A stretch of DNA of 64,000 nucleotides from positions 162,962,118 to 163,026,117 of the forward strand of contig OZ023265.1 of assembly GCA_964006375.1 (NCBI GenBank). Reading direction: 5' to 3'. Shown here piece after piece: positions 48,098-60,855 of this stretch. The DNA comes from Tillus elongatus (lineage: Eukaryota; Arthropoda; Insecta; Coleoptera; Cleridae). The notes below the pieces were generated by a model. It was not told where the DNA came from and ran no database searches. It worked only from the letters and a program-made list of their open reading frames with translations. Within the stretch, counting starts at the first letter, position 1; each line of letters begins with the position of its first letter. The position numbers and the translations under genes were made by a program.

Positions 48098-49905
48098 GCT
48101 GGCGGGGGTCGCGGCGGGTGCCTAGTCGTGGACGCCCAACTAGGGAGGCTCTCGGGAGGAAGGTATTAGGTACAGAGCTATGCGGATAACATTGTCATCA
48201 TAGTCCGAGGAAAGATTACACAGTCAGTGTGGGAGCGCATGCAGACAGCACTAAAAGTGGTGGAAAGGTGGACGGTTGGTCAAGAGCTCGGGGTGAGCCC
48301 CGAGAAAGCAACCGTCATACCGTTTAGGAGGACGTGGGAGAGCCGCAGAACTCTCACTCTATACGGTAGGAACATTCCAATGGCCAGGGAGGTAAAATAT
48401 CTTGGGGTCGTATTGGACTCTAAGCTAACCTGAAATGGTCACGTTGAAAAAATACTGCGTAAGGCAGTCATGACCCTAGCCGTCACTAGGCGGCTATATG
48501 GAAAAACGTGGGGACTAAGACCTAGTATGGCCCACTGGCTGTACATAAGGGTGGTCAGACCATCGTTAACATCCGCGGCACTGGTCTGGTCGCCTAAAGT
48601 GACACAATCCAGTGCCAAACAAAAACTAGGCAAGATCCATAGGATAGCTTGCCTGGGGATCACAGGGGCCATGTCTTCAACCCCAACAACCGCCATGTTG
48701 CTGGACCTGCCCCCCCCCCTTTTCACTTTATTATTATGGGGAAGACCAGGCTAGGACTACACAGACTAGCCTGCAATGGTAGACTGAAGATCAACCCAGG
48801 CTTCCGGTGCCACTGCAAAATTCAGGAGATCGTGAAGGAGTCTATGCTTGAAATGAGGTCAGACTTCGCGAGCCGACGAATCTGCAGCGAAAACCACTTT
48901 ACAGTGAAAATCGCCGACCGCGAGGCATGGCGGTAGGAGACGCCGGGTATGCCACGGGACGCGCTAGTCTAGTTCACAGACGGATCCGGCGGGGAGCGTG
49001 GGACGGGGGCAGGTGTGTATTCGGAAGGACCGAGGGTAAGTCATAGTATTTCCCTTGGAGCCCAAGCAACGGTCTTTCAGGCCGAAATGTATGCCATCCT
49101 ACACTGTGTGCGGGAGAAGAAGAGGAGGGATACACCAACAAGCGAAACCTCATAACCACAGGCAGCCCTTAAGGCCTAAGTAGCCAACAGGTAAATTCCT
49201 GGCTGGTGAGTGAGTGCCGAGGCGAGACGAGCGACCTGGCTGGGCAGAATGAGGTCACCCCCATCTGGGTGCTGGGTCACTCGGGGGGTCAAAAGCAATG
49301 AAGAAGCTGACAGTCTCGCGAAGAGAGGGTCAGCAGAACCATTTATGGGACCAGAACCGGTTCTGGGCGTGACAAAGAGCACTGCCAGGGGAGCCATCTA
49401 GTCCTGGGTCAGAAACCAACACAAGATGTACTGGGCAGGCTGTCCAGGGCTCAGACATGGGAAGTCGATAATTGACAAACCCAGTTCAAAGAGAGCTGTG
49501 GAGCTGCTAAATCTTAGCAGAGGACAGCTCAGAAACATAACAGGTCTCTTGACGGGACACATGGCCGTCAAGAAACACCTGCATAAAATAGGGCGGTTCG
49601 AGGGGGACCTCGCATGCAGACTCTGCGGCGAGGGGGAGGAATCAGCCCAACACAATATCTTGTGCGAGTGTAAAGCTCTGGACCGCAAAAGACAACTGAT
49701 CTACGGACAGCCTAGACCGGAGACAGAGCATTATAAAACTTCACCCTACCAATCGCTGTGCAGACTAGTTCAAGGCACAGTGATTCTGGAATGGGTGGAG
49801 TAAAAAGACTAAGGGCGTGCACAATGAGCCAAAGGCTGCAGTGCTATCGGGGCGGCTAAGCCGCGGAAGAAGCCCCGAGGGGAAAAAAGGTAAAGAAGAG
49901 CAAGC
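48098..49905 (+). pseudogene. LOA/R1-like LINE with RNase H, 5'-truncated
   Basis: Starts inside the reverse transcriptase; the catalytic box reads Tyr-Ala-Asp-Asn (second Asp changed) near 48180. Next come VWERMQTALKVVERWTVGQE, then NIPMAREVKYLGVVLDSKLT and a stop at 48432, more thumb sequence (48470-48754), and an RNase H region: FTDGSGGERGTGAGVY (Asp), QAEMYAILH (Glu), then a frame-shifted GHSG/SNEEADSLAKRGS (Asp) near 49270-49320. The C-terminal domain (49426-49803) has LNLSRGQLRNITGLLTGHMA and the CCHC-like CRLCGEGEESAQH. The 3' end has TATCGGGGCGGCTAAGCCGC. Several frameshifts and stops: dead. It is the longest copy of the family seen in reverse at 33613-34305. Confidence 0.8.
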
Positions 49906-52016
49906 AAAAATATGATCCTTAACATAAATATTTATAGACTATTCTTTTTACATTTATTTATCTTTTAGTGTACATTTTCAGTTATATTTTGATTGATAAT
50001 TTACTATTAAGAATTTTTTTATATACACATGCTTTAAATATATTATCTGCTATGTTAAGACTTAAAATTAAAATATTGAATTTGCTTCCTGTATATGTTA
50101 CATGTAAACATCATTTATTACCTACTGCTAATATGACCTTATTAAAAAGAAAAAATTTGCCCACTAAACTTTTTTATTGTTCCGTTCTCAATGTACTATG
50201 AAGTAACTGCTTCAAAAAAGCTGGCCTTCTAGAACCATACTATCATGTAAGAGTCTGCCCATACTTTCTCATGAATATAATCTTAGAAAATAGCTTCTCT
50301 AGAACCCCTTTACATTTACGAACTATATACATATATGGAAAACAATGTTATCTATATTTATTTTTGTAATTATTACTTTCTATTCCAATCTTCAATGATT
50401 ACCGAACTGCCTACATATGGCCACTCGAGTCAATCACCTAGGAGCTCGATTAAAAGTCTCCTCTCTCGCTCTACCTAGTCTATAGCCGCGGCTGTATCTA
50501 TCTCGATATATCTGATATGGTATCTAATGTTGTAGAACAGCTTGCAGTATTAATTAGTGATTCCGTGGGGCAAGAGCAATGAAAATAACAGCGGAGGGCA
50601 TGTGGCATATGGCTGGTTAGTTAGTTGCATATCGTGACCGGTGTTTCAGAGAAACACAAAACCTCATGACACGTTTTGTGGTCAAGTCACGATCCGCGTA
50701 GGTGATGGAGAGATATACTGACTATCGGCCGATACTACAACACACCACAGACGCGGTTATTGCCGTTTTGTTGGGGTCCCGTTCAAATATGCTTCAAAAT
50801 AATACAAATATTTATTGTGTACAGAATTGTAATCTTGAAACACAATTTGTTGCAAACAAAACTTGCATGTTGGTACATATGTGTCATAGTCAATATGTTT
50901 ATTACAATAGCTATAAATATACTGGATTAATTGCTACATCTGGTGTTCTGTATGGGTCAAACTTGGGGCTCTTATGATTTCTTTTATTTATTAACGAGGT
51001 TCTCTTTGCTCTTTAAACATCTGCTCTTTGCCCACGACTTGAAATGTGTAGTGTTCTTTATACGAGAAAATAAAACCACTTCAATTTTCCATACACTATA
51101 AATAATTTTCAGATCAAAATATCAAATACTGCTAGTGATATGGGAATTACATTTGATTCTTCACTGCAGATTGATTTACATGTAAATGTGCAAGAACTAA
51201 TTTCAACTGTATCTTGTATAATAAGGTTTTGAATTACGTACACCCCCCCCCCCCCCAATTCAAGCCTCCTGCTTGATTTCTTTAGCAGACGGTTCTAGCC
51301 CAAGAGGACTAGACCTTCGAAGTTACCTTTTTAGCTGTAAATTCAACCACCTGGAAGGTCAATCCACCCACCGCAGGTCTATGCATCTTGAAATATACTT
51401 TCTGTTGATACGATAAAATTAGAACCATGTGTGTTTTAGCAGTTTAGACTAATTAAATTTGAGTATAATTCAGTGTACCTCTAACAACATTTTTGAGTAA
51501 CGACTTAAACTCATTTTGGTTTTAAATTTATCTCTATTAATCTTTCTTTAAATTACCTATATAAAGTAGAATTATGTTTCTTTTAATTATCTACAATTAA
51601 ATTGACTGATTAAAGGGTCAAATAATTAATGAAACACCTGTGAGCACAGTATCCTTAAGGACCTGAAACTAGCCCATCGTTAGTTTAGACTTATAATCCT
51701 TATGTTTTGTTTCAATATTCAAGTTGACCAAAGCACAGCAATGTGTTAAAACTTAGGTTAATCCTCATTAATACAACTCAATTATGTTGATGTATACTGT
51801 ATTACCAAAATTTGTGTAATTGTTATTTCATAATTTTGAACGCTCCAAATTGAAGTATAATAAATCTTGTTAATTGTTATGATTTGACGTATTACTCCCC
51901 TCTACCAGGTCTTTTCAGTAATCAAAATGAACAACATCTTAGAACAAAGTAAAATAGTCTGTCTGCTGCTTCACTACAACAAATAACAATACGTTACTAT
52001 GTCAACTAACCAGTTT
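49906..52016. other. No gene recognised
   Basis: AT-rich with short frames (49968-50201, 50702-50977) lacking motifs, and a C run at 51243-51256. The longest stretch in the window without an element I can name. Confidence 0.4.
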
Positions 52017-52066
52017 TTTTAGTGAATTTTCTTTAAAAAAAACTAATAAGGAGATCGCGACTTTTG

Positions 52067-52111
<45 letters not shown>

Positions 52112-52262
52112 AGCGATAACACAGAAAATAATAGGCCGATTTTAATCATATTTGGTGAGTATCTTCCTTTTACAAGTGGCTTGGTTAAGTTCGTTAGTCG
52201 GGAAAATCAGACTTGGTTTTTCGGGAAAATTTTAGGTTTTCTTCTGAAAAATTTTTATAAGC
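52017..52262 (-). repeat. Modular repeat: hairpin, short (TA)n, body fragment
   Basis: Hairpin remnant TAGTGAATTTTCTTTAAAAA at ~52020, GGAGATCGCGACTTTTGAAT, (TA)n at 52068-52108 (short), CAGCGATAACACAGAAAATA and the start of the long body. It then breaks off. Confidence 0.65.
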
Positions 52263-52539
52263 TATGGAAACAAAAAGTTGGACGCGGCTTTATATTATAG
52301 AATGTGAATTACACACCAAAATTATGATACCTATTAGGTATATATGTCATTTGAATATTATAATTTTTTTAGCAAATTTTCGTGTAAAAAATATTATGTC
52401 AAATTATTTTTATATTTTTAAGAAATCATTTTTCGAAGACTTTTTGTGAAGTAAAAAAAGTATTGCAAACTTTCGTGAAAAATAATTGTTTAGCAATTGT
52501 TCGTAAAAAAACATTATTTTCGTATAACATTACTTTAAC

Positions 52540-54600
52540 CTCTTCAGCCACTCAAAAGCCCTGGTTCTCTAAATCCTGTGACAAGGCCAGACTTGAAAAG
52601 GTCAAAGCTCACAAAACGCTTCTACACAATCCCAGTCAAGAAAATCGTCAAGCATTTAACGACTCAAGAAACCGCTATGCCCGCATTCTTTCTGAGGCCA
52701 ATAACTCGTTTAAAAACCACATCAAAAACAAAGTCATCTTAAGCTCCAACGGCGGCAAATCCTTCTGGACTCTTGCTAAATCTATTGGGAATAATTTCTG
52801 CAAAATCACGTTCCCACCTCTTGTCTCAGGGGATGAAATTGTTTCTACCGCCCTGGGCAAGGCTGAACTTTTTGCTTCGTTGTTTGCCGGCAATTCTACT
52901 CTCAACCCACCTCCAAATGTTCAACCACCAACAGTCCCCAATGTCGCGCATAAAATGACGGATATCATTTTCAAAACTAAAAAGGTACGAAAGATGCTCT
53001 CTTCTCTTAATACCAGGAAAGCTTCTGGCCTTGACGAGATCCCAGCAATTGTTCTCAAAAAATGCGCACCAGAACTTGCTCCTGTCCTGACTCATCTGTT
53101 TCAGATATCTTACAATAAAGGCATATTCCCCAGTAACTGGAAAACTGCTCGGATACAACCCATCCCCAAGAAAGGATCCAAAGCGCTTCCTAGCAACTAC
53201 AGGCCTATTTCTCTCCTTTCAGTCGTCTCTAAAGTGATGGAAAAGTATATAAACACCGAATTACTAAAATTTCTTGGAAAACACAATCTAATCCACGACA
53301 GGCAGTATGGGATTCCGTCAGCGCAGATCGACTGCCGACCTCCTTTCCTTTGTCACCCATTCTTGGAACAAGTCTATGGAACTACACGGTGAATCCCAGA
53401 TTGTTGCTCTAGACATATCCAAAGCATTCGACCAGGTCTGGCACGCAGCGCTGCTTAATAAACTTCCGGCATATGGCCTACCACCAAAACTTTGTACCTG
53501 GACAGCAAATTTCCTCTCCAACAGGATCATTTCTGTTGTTGTGGATGGTCATTCCTCTAAACTGTATCCAATTAATGCAGGAGTTCCTCGAGGTTCAGCT
53601 TTAGCCTCTACTTTGTTTCTTCTCCACATCAATAACCTCCTGTCTAGCACATCCAACCCAGTTTACAGTTACGCGGACGACAGCACCCTCCACTCAAATA
53701 TACAATATTCTAAGCCTGTCTCTTTGGCCCAACTAGATGAGGATCGCAGACACATAGAGAGTTCTGTCTCCGTGGATCTCCAAAAAATATTAGACTGGGG
53801 AGGTAGAAATCTTGTACAATTCAACCCCACCAAAATCTCAGTTATGCTTTCTTTCTCATAAAAGATACACCAGCCCTAGAACCATCACAATGAACAACCA
53901 AGTTATTCAAAGTAATGAGTCCTTTTCACTTGTTGGCATTTCTGTGGATCGAAATCTCAATTGACGCCAACATGTCACATCAATTGCAGAAGCGGCTGCT
54001 AAGAAATTAGGTTTCCTCTTCCGGGCTCGCAAATACTTTTCACCAGCTAATCTCTATACCTTATATACTTCACAAATAAGGCCAAACCTCGAATACTGCT
54101 CCCACATCTGGGGTGCCGCTGCCGCTTCTACACTCGCTATCCTGGACTCCATTCAGAAGAGAGCTATACGTCTCATTGGTGACCCTACCCTCACCCAAAG
54201 GCTGCCATCCCTTGCCCACCGACGTGCCGTTGGTGACCCCTCTCTCTCTCTCTCTCTCTTCTATGGATATCTGCACGGGCAGTGCTTAGAGGAGCTTTCT
54301 TCCATAGTTCCTCCACCTGATGCCCCCAACAGATCTACCAGGGGAACAGAGCGAATGCACCCTTTTACTGTCCAGGTCGCCAGACATAGAATATCTTGTT
54401 ATGTCCGCTCTTTTGTCCCAAGGACTTCCAAGTTGTGGAATTCCTTGCCGGCACATGTTTTTCCTTCTCCTCCGAACCTCCAAACCTTCAAGTCCAGAAT
54501 TAACAAGTTGCCTCTTTCCTCCTTGTCGACACCCACGGTACGATAGTATTTAGGCTGTAAGCCCTCGTGGTGTGTTGTTGAAATAAAAAATAAATAAATG
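52540..54600 (+). pseudogene. CR1/Jockey-like LINE copy 3, longest of its family
   Basis: Encodes the region between endonuclease and reverse transcriptase (WFSKSCDKARLEKVKAHKTL, NNSFKNHIKNKVILSSNGGK), the whole reverse transcriptase (KASGLDEIPAIVLKKCAPEL, NWKTARIQPIPKKGSK, NYRPISLLSVVSKVMEKYI, ALDISKAFDQVWHAALL, VPRGSALASTLFLLHIN, YADDSTLHS) and the C-terminal domain to LPLSSLSTPTV. One extra G near 53308 breaks the frame between 52463-53392 and 53307-53861. Another shift near 53835 and a stop at ~53964 (Trp codon in copy 1) follow. A (TC)n tract at 54240-54260 stands where copy 1 has (TA)n. The tail is A-rich with TAAA units. No endonuclease is left. Confidence 0.8.
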
Positions 54601-54740
54601 AAATAAAAAAAATAAAAAATAAAAAAACCAATTTTTGTAAAGAAAATCGCAATTTTCGTTAAAGAAATAGTTTGCAAATTTTCATGCAAACATTTTTTTT
54701 TAATTTTTGCAAAAATCTTTTTGTGGAGAATCATATTTTA
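54601..54740. other. A/T-rich spacer after LINE tail
   Basis: Contains short T-rich and TTTTCG-type pieces similar to those upstream of the LINE (52440-52530), suggesting that both sides once belonged to one repeat that the LINE entered. A target duplication was not resolved. Confidence 0.35.
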
Positions 54741-55000
54741 GCAGTAAAGAGCTTGAAGAGGTTCGTTGCCCAGGAAAATCGGACCAGTTTTTTCGGGAAC
54801 ATTTTAAGTTTATTTTCGGAAAATTATTGTAATTTTTCAAACGATAAAGTTATTTTGATGAAATATGGTACATTGTTTTTACTATATGGAGGTTATACCA
54901 AATTCCCTGCCTTTTTTTAACAAAGATATATTTGCTATTAAAAAACATTTTAATGAAAATTCACTACCATAACGCACTTGCTGCGTCCAGACATTTTTTT
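54741..55000 (-). repeat. MITE-like element M, right part
   Basis: CTTGAAGAGGTTCGTTGCCC, then GAAATATGGTACATTGTTTT and ATTTGCTATTAAAAAACATT, ending with the inverted GGACGCAGCAAGTGCGTTAT end at ~54965-54992. Confidence 0.65.
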
Positions 55001-55852
55001 ACTATGCTTCTGTATTCTCAATGAAAGAAAGTGAATTTTCACTAGGCTCTTTTTTATGTAAGAAATAACAAAACATTTCGTAGTAAACTGCATAGGTAGC
55101 CCAGACACTGTGTTTCGGTCTCCGGACCATTCTCGATTAGCAGCTCATATAATTTATCAATATTGGTTATTTAGTTTCAGTATATTAAGCGAATCTAGAA
55201 CATTATTTTTGGGCAATGTTAACAATAATCACAATAAATATACAGTGTTATCATGAAACAACCTTGGACACGCCAAAACACACAATTTCTATACCACACT
55301 AATAAAGTAATAACAGGTATCGTATTGTTATCTCTTAGCTAATAACACAGTTCAAGGAAGATATAAATACCATAAATTTAACTTTATATAAAAACAGAAT
55401 TGGTAAATATTTCATACAGTTCTCATGGACTAATTAGAAAATATTATTTTAGAATCTCACAAAACTTGAAAGTCGGTGAAAAGACAACGACTGTGTTTGT
55501 TTGGGTAACTGGGTGATAACACTAGTTACATTCACCAAGTGTTGTCTACATTATCAGGGTCAGTATAGATGTAATTACTTTCTTCTTTTGTTTTAAATCC
55601 AAGAAAAGTTACATTCTTTTTTCTATTATTCTATTGTTTATTTAAAATTATAATTGCAGATGCTACATGGATGGGATATGCCTCATTTTAAATTCTTGGC
55701 TAATTAATGCTAAAAATTCAAAGAAACAATCAAATAAAATGTTGTTACTTCTCTGTGAAGTTACAAGACGGTATTTACGAACGTGTTTTATACCCTTTAT
55801 AATTATTTGAATGTACGTTACTAGATTTTTGTCAGTTCCCTGCTGCCTTTTT
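55001..55852. other. No gene seen
   Basis: AT-rich, with no frame with recognised motifs and no repeat matched. Confidence 0.4.
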
Positions 55853-56835
55853 GCCAGCTTTAGCCCCTACTTTGTTTCTTCTCCACATCAATGACCTCCT
55901 CTCTTGCACATACAACCAAGTTCACAGTTACGCGGACGACAGCACCCTCCACTCAAATATACAATATTCTAAGCCTGTCTCTTTAGCCCAAGTAGATGAG
56001 GATCGCAGACTCATGGAGGGTTCTGTCTCTGTGGATCTCCAAAAAATATTAGACTGGGGAAGTAGAAATCTTGTACAATTCAACTCCACCAAATCTCAAT
56101 ATTGCTTTTTATCTCATAAGAGATACACCAGTCCTAGACCCATCACAATGAACAACCAAGTTATTCAAAGTAATTAACCCTTTTCACTTGTTGGCAATTC
56201 TGTGGATCGAAATCTCAATTGGCACCAACATGCCACATCAATTGCAGAAGCGGCTGCTAAGAAATTAGGTTTCCTCTTCCGGGCTCGCAAATACTTTTCA
56301 TCAGCTAATCTCTATACCTTATATACTTCACAAATAAGGCCAAACCTCGAATACTGCTCCCACATATGGGGTGCCGCTGCGGCTTCTACACTCGATATCC
56401 TGGACTCCATTCAGAAGAGAGCTATACATCTCATCGGTGACCCTACCCTCACCCAAAGGTTGCCATCCCTTGCCCAACGACTTGCCGTTGATGACCTCTC
56501 TTTCTCTTTTATAGATATCTGCACGGGCACTGCTCAGAGTAGCTTTCTTCCATAGTTCCTCCATCTGCTGCCCCCAACAGATCTACCAAGGGAATAAAGC
56601 GAATGCACCCTTTTACTGTCCAGGTCACCAGACACAGAACATCTTGTTATGTCCGCTCTTTTGGCCCGAGGACTTCCAAGTTGTGGAACTCCGGCACATG
56701 TTTTTCCTTCTCCTGTGAACCTCCAAACCTTCAAGTCCAGAATTAACAAGTTGCCTCTTTCCTCCTTGTCGACACCCACGGTACGACAGTATTTAGGCTG
56801 TAAGCCCTCGTGGTGTGTTGTTAAAATATATAAAA
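55853..56835 (+). pseudogene. CR1/Jockey-like LINE copy 4, 5'-truncated
   Basis: Starts abruptly in LAPTLFLLHINDLL, has an intact YADDSTLHS box, then a stop after VIQSN at ~56176 and the frame 56202-56555 (NWHQHATSIAEAAAKKLGFL, RAIHLIGDPTLTQRLPSLAQ), which ends soon after the DDLSFSF segment. The microsatellite site of copies 1 and 3 is here plain CTTTCTCTTTTATAGATATC. The 3' end is GTAAGCCCTCGTGGTGTGTT. Confidence 0.8.
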
Positions 56836-57101
56836 AGTACAATCTGTTTAAACGTTTGTGCGGACTACAGTGGCTATATAAAGGCAGCGTGGTCTTGCGT
56901 TCGTTGCCGCCATGTTTCATCTTTTTTTGTACAGAGCCTTATGGGATAAACAGTACAGAGCCTTATGGGATAAACAGGAAAATCAAAGCATTTTTGTGTT
57001 AATCGATGCATCAGTGAGAAAAATTGGACAGGGATCACAAGTGATAATGATGAAGAAATGACTCATGTGTTATTTCCATGGCTGAGTGCCAGTGCATTCT
57101 C

Positions 57102-57104
<3 letters not shown>
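56836..57104. other. Spacer with a 24-bp tandem duplication
   Basis: GTACAGAGCCTTATGGGATA (plus AACA) stands twice in tandem at ~56929-56976. Nothing else recognised. Confidence 0.5.

Positions 57105-57163
<59 letters not shown>
57105..57163. repeat. (TA)n tract without modular flanks
   Basis: About 30 TA units whose flanks (CATTCTCTTAA on the left, TTGTGATGGTCCGCAATTTT on the right) lack the usual modular-repeat segments. Confidence 0.85.
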
Positions 57164-57167
<4 letters not shown>

Positions 57168-58782
57168 GATGGTCCGCAATTTTAATTGTTGAGCATGATA
57201 ATTTTTAATTATTATGTTTTTTAAAGCACTTATTTTTATTGCCCATTTAAAGTATTAACATTGATAAAATAAAATTATTGCTAATATTTCTTTACTTACC
57301 GTTGTATCTGTAAATTTTTCTTTTTTCTCACGGGTAGAGTTCTAATGTTGGGCTAGCATTTGTTTTGATGTAACTTATTTGTATTTTTTCATATTCATAT
57401 TAATCCAGGGTGTTAGAAATTTTGTTAAAACATTTTCAATTGTGTTTTTATTAATTTTTTTCTTTTAATTTATAATTATTTAAACATAGGCTTATTTAGT
57501 GACATTTTTATAGATCAAATTAATCAGACTATATAAACAAAATCTATGATGTTTTATTTCTGATAATTTAAATTCTTTTCAAAACATAGTTACATAAAAA
57601 ATATTGATCGTTGTTAATAAATCAAACAAATTAAAATCTTGTTGTAACAAATGAATCAACCTATATTCTAACTTTGTCATTAATTCGGCCTTTATAAGGA
57701 TATCCCTATTAATATTATAAGTATACAAAAAAATCATCAATGTAAAAAAATCCTTGAAACTCAACATACAATGTAGAAATTTGCACATTTATCGTTGCAA
57801 TATTTACAAAATGGACTTACTGCTTAAAATGTATCTAATTGCTTCTTCATTGGAGATTTCAATTATTGGCTAGGAGACCGTCTATCTAGGATTTTATTAT
57901 TGACACCATTACATTGTGGTAAGTAATTATTATAGAGCTTATTTTGAATGGCCCTTTTGTGCTGAAGATTATCTTCTATCTTGGTTACCCTTATCTTGTT
58001 AATATCCATATACTGCTGATCTTTACTATTCTTTCTAATTATTTTATTCGCATGCAAATTATACTGAACAAACCATATTTTCTTAGTTAAAAGTTCTTTG
58101 CCCAAACTTTTGTCTTTACACTCTCGCAGTTCAAAACATAATAATTCCACACTTACCGTCTAGGAATAGAATGGCTAATTTTCTTTTTGAAAATCATCAC
58201 TTTACCCTTTTTTGGCAATCAAACAGGCATTTATTAATTTACACTACTTCCTGTCCTCACAGTCAAATCTCGAATCCCAATTACACTGTTACCTTACATT
58301 CTGGCGGTTCCATCTCGAATGTCTCCGAATAATCACACACTCCCTACTTTAAAAATGTTCGCTTCCATAAAACTGAAAACGTATCTCTCTTTTTAATACA
58401 GGCTGTGCGACAGAGCTCACTAGCACGCTACCTCGCTATCGTCCAAACTACTTATCAGGCAAAAAACCGTATCAACGTTTCACTGATAACATTGTGTGCC
58501 TTTTTGAATGTAATCACAATATTTTTTACCTTTAACCTTATCTTCTAAATACAATCTGTCTATACATACATTACATCTATTCAATTCGACCATATAAAAA
58601 TATTTTCCTTAACCAAAACAATGTTATTATAAGTAAACCCAACGCATTGCTTTCTATTCTTAGATTCCAATAATATTTATTATTTCACCAAAATATCCAA
58701 CACTATACAGTGCATTTAAATTTCAGGATGCATACATTTTATATACATGGCTTGTTTTTCTCCACAAAAAGGTTTCTATTTT

Positions 58783-58789
<7 letters not shown>
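57164..58789. other. No gene recognised
   Basis: Strongly AT-rich. Minus-strand frames 57579-57788 and 57863-58150 show no motif I can name. Confidence 0.4.
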
Positions 58790-58866
<77 letters not shown>

Positions 58867-59195
58867 AGAAGGGTTAAGGGCAAAGCCGCAAGGAGACGAC
58901 CGCATACACGTGTTTCAAGCTTATTAGCCATCATCAGTACGGTATAGCCAGGTGAAGATGGGAACACTCTGGATGAAGATGCAAAAATACACGGAGTCAC
59001 AACAGGCAACCAGTGCACAATTGCAGCAACATTTGGAAGACCCTCAATCCGAGGGAAACGACCAAAAAAGCCACGGAGGCAAAGAAATCACCTGCGTGAA
59101 CATCAGGAGCCCAGGAAGTTATATTAACTATAATAGGATTTATAACACGGCATTTCTGTACTATACAAGGAGAAGGGTTAAGGGCAAAGCCGCAA

Positions 59196-59272
<77 letters not shown>
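58790..59272 (-). mobile_element. Penelope-type end between two (TA)n tracts
   Basis: (TA)n (58790-58862), then AAGGAGAAGGGTTAAGGGCA, the hammerhead segment (58899-58943), a ~220-bp GC-richer body, and at ~59167-59199 a second copy of AAGGAGAAGGGTTAAGGGCA with the following AAGCCGCAAGGA, leading into (TA)n (59198-59272). The repeated ~33 bp suggests partial tandem ends, as is common in Penelope-like elements. A small frame (58952-59293) is of unknown meaning. Confidence 0.5.
58899..58943 (-). ncRNA. Hammerhead ribozyme, intact core
   Basis: Minus strand, 45 nt: helix I ACCGUA/UGCGGU (6 bp, one G-U), core CUGAUGA, helix II GGCU/AGCU with loop AAUA (one G-U, and a U-U mismatch next to the core), GAAA, 2-bp helix III closing loop ACGU, cleavage triplet GUA. 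Very short helix III is known for hammerheads in Penelope-like elements. All conserved core bases are present. Confidence 0.75.
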
Positions 59273-59277
<5 letters not shown>

Positions 59278-59390
59278 GAGGCAGTTCTATTAATTCTGTA
59301 ATTAATTGTTATGTATACTTTTAATATACTATCCCGGGAATGAAGCCGGTGTCAAGTATCATGTAAACAAAACGTTAGTTAACGTATTCC

Positions 59391-59465
59391 TAGATAGCTC
59401 AGTGGTATCGTGCTTGTCTTCTACGCAGAAGGTTGCGTGATCGATTCCAGCTCGATGAATGTATT
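59391..59465 (+). mobile_element. tRNA-like sequence, possible SINE head
   Basis: TAGCTCAGTGGTATCGTGCT resembles an A box and D-arm, and TGATCGATTCCAGC a weakened B box. Acceptor and T stems do not pair well, so it is not a functional tRNA. No second copy in the window. Confidence 0.4.
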
Positions 59466-59669
59466 GTTTTCGTTTGTTTGATTTTGACATTTGGAGAAAC
59501 AATAGTGCACAGATTTCAAAAGTTCTGACCGAGATCTGATTTTTTTTAAACGCCTGAATAACTTTGTCACCTTTGAGTCTGAAATTATAATTTTTAGCAG
59601 GCATTTTGTTATTGTTGATATTGAAAAAACCGGTTCCATTAGGTTAACTAAAACGAAATAATTCTGGTG

Positions 59670-60080
59670 ACTGATAAGGAAAAATAACTGCTACGTTTAT
59701 AATTTGGAAAATACTTTTTTTTCCAAATATGAATTGAGTTCCCGTCTGGAAATCTTTTATAAATTAAATGAAATTTGTAATACAAGAAACTTACTCTATC
59801 TATAGATGTAGCAAAATTTAATTTTTTAACTTCATATAAAATTGAGTTTTGGGCATTTAATCAAAGGGAGTTAGAACACAAGATTTTTTTCATGATAGAG
59901 AGATATCGATGGTAAGACTTTCGGAATAATTCTTCAAATGTGCGCGTACTAGGACCTCTAAAATCGATCTTCAAGGTCTGTGTAAAATTAAAGTATTAAC
60001 TTTAGTAATACGTCGTATAATAATAGTGTACAATTCTTATGAAAATTCACTACCATAACGCACTTGCTGCATCCCGATTT
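59670..60080 (-). repeat. ~400-bp MITE-like element G, diverged copy
   Basis: Right part TAATAGTGTACAATTCTTAT with the inverted end (complement of GATGCAGCAAGTGCGTTATG) matches 12880-12940. The left part (AACTGCTACGTTTATAATTT) resembles 12610-12660. Confidence 0.55.
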
Positions 60081-60643
60081 TTCTATATTTTTTTTCACCC
60101 AATTGTCATCAAGAGATGTAACACATTTTTACATTTTTTTAAATGTCTGTTAAAAGGGGAATCAAATACAAGTCATCCTCTGTCGTATTTTCCCCCTTAT
60201 CCACACCGAGTCTTTCGACAATCCTGGGGTAGCTAAAGTGGGTAGTGGACAATATAAAGGGTTATATTATGTTAATTTGTTCAACGTTATATTAACGTGT
60301 CGGGTTATTTAGCTACCACAAGCTGCAGACCTTCAATTACCGACCGGCTGGACCCTGCAAGCTTTATATGGGCTTCCATTATTGAATTACCCCTTACGCA
60401 GTTAGCAATTTACTCACTCTTGGCTTCTGACAAATATTTAGTAATTAGATCAATATCTGGTAGATGACATTGCAAAATGGGGACTATAACATAAACAAAT
60501 ACCATGTACGACACTTGCTAGACGTACGATTTTACTAACCACCCCCACCCCGCCCCAACTACTTTTCATCTTAGGAAAAATCATACATTACTTTTTATTA
60601 AACATGTCATCAGTGAGTGCAGATTGTAACCTGTGATGAACAC
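60081..60643. other. No gene seen
   Basis: Mixed composition with a short C-rich patch (60541-60558). No motif recognised. Confidence 0.4.
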
Positions 60644-60735
60644 TGATAAGTACACTTGGAGGAACTCAAATCACCACAACACATCTTTTTAAAGACCTAA
60701 CGATCGTAACAACGTTAGCTTCATCAGAGAATGAA
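60644..60735 (-). mobile_element. Penelope-type end with decayed hammerhead
   Basis: One arm of the pair at 1424-1628: GATAAGTACACTTGGAGGAA through AAAGACCTAACGATCGTAAC to TTCATCAGAGAATGA. On the minus strand CUGAUGA is intact, but the bases with the GAAA box are deleted (GUUGUUACGAUCG). Confidence 0.55.
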
Positions 60736-60769
60736 ATATTATAAACTAATCTTTGCTACCATCCGCATT

Positions 60770-60852
<83 letters not shown>
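60770..60852. repeat. (TA)n tract
   Basis: Over 40 TA units directly at the end of the Penelope-like fragment; the modular-repeat flanks are absent. Confidence 0.9.

Positions 60853-60855
<3 letters not shown>

Noticed and set aside
56526..56920. Minus-strand frames over LINE copies (also 16738-17166, 54286-54734, 15275-15574)
   Set aside because: Antisense shadows of the LINE C-terminal domain; the plus strand carries the conserved motifs.
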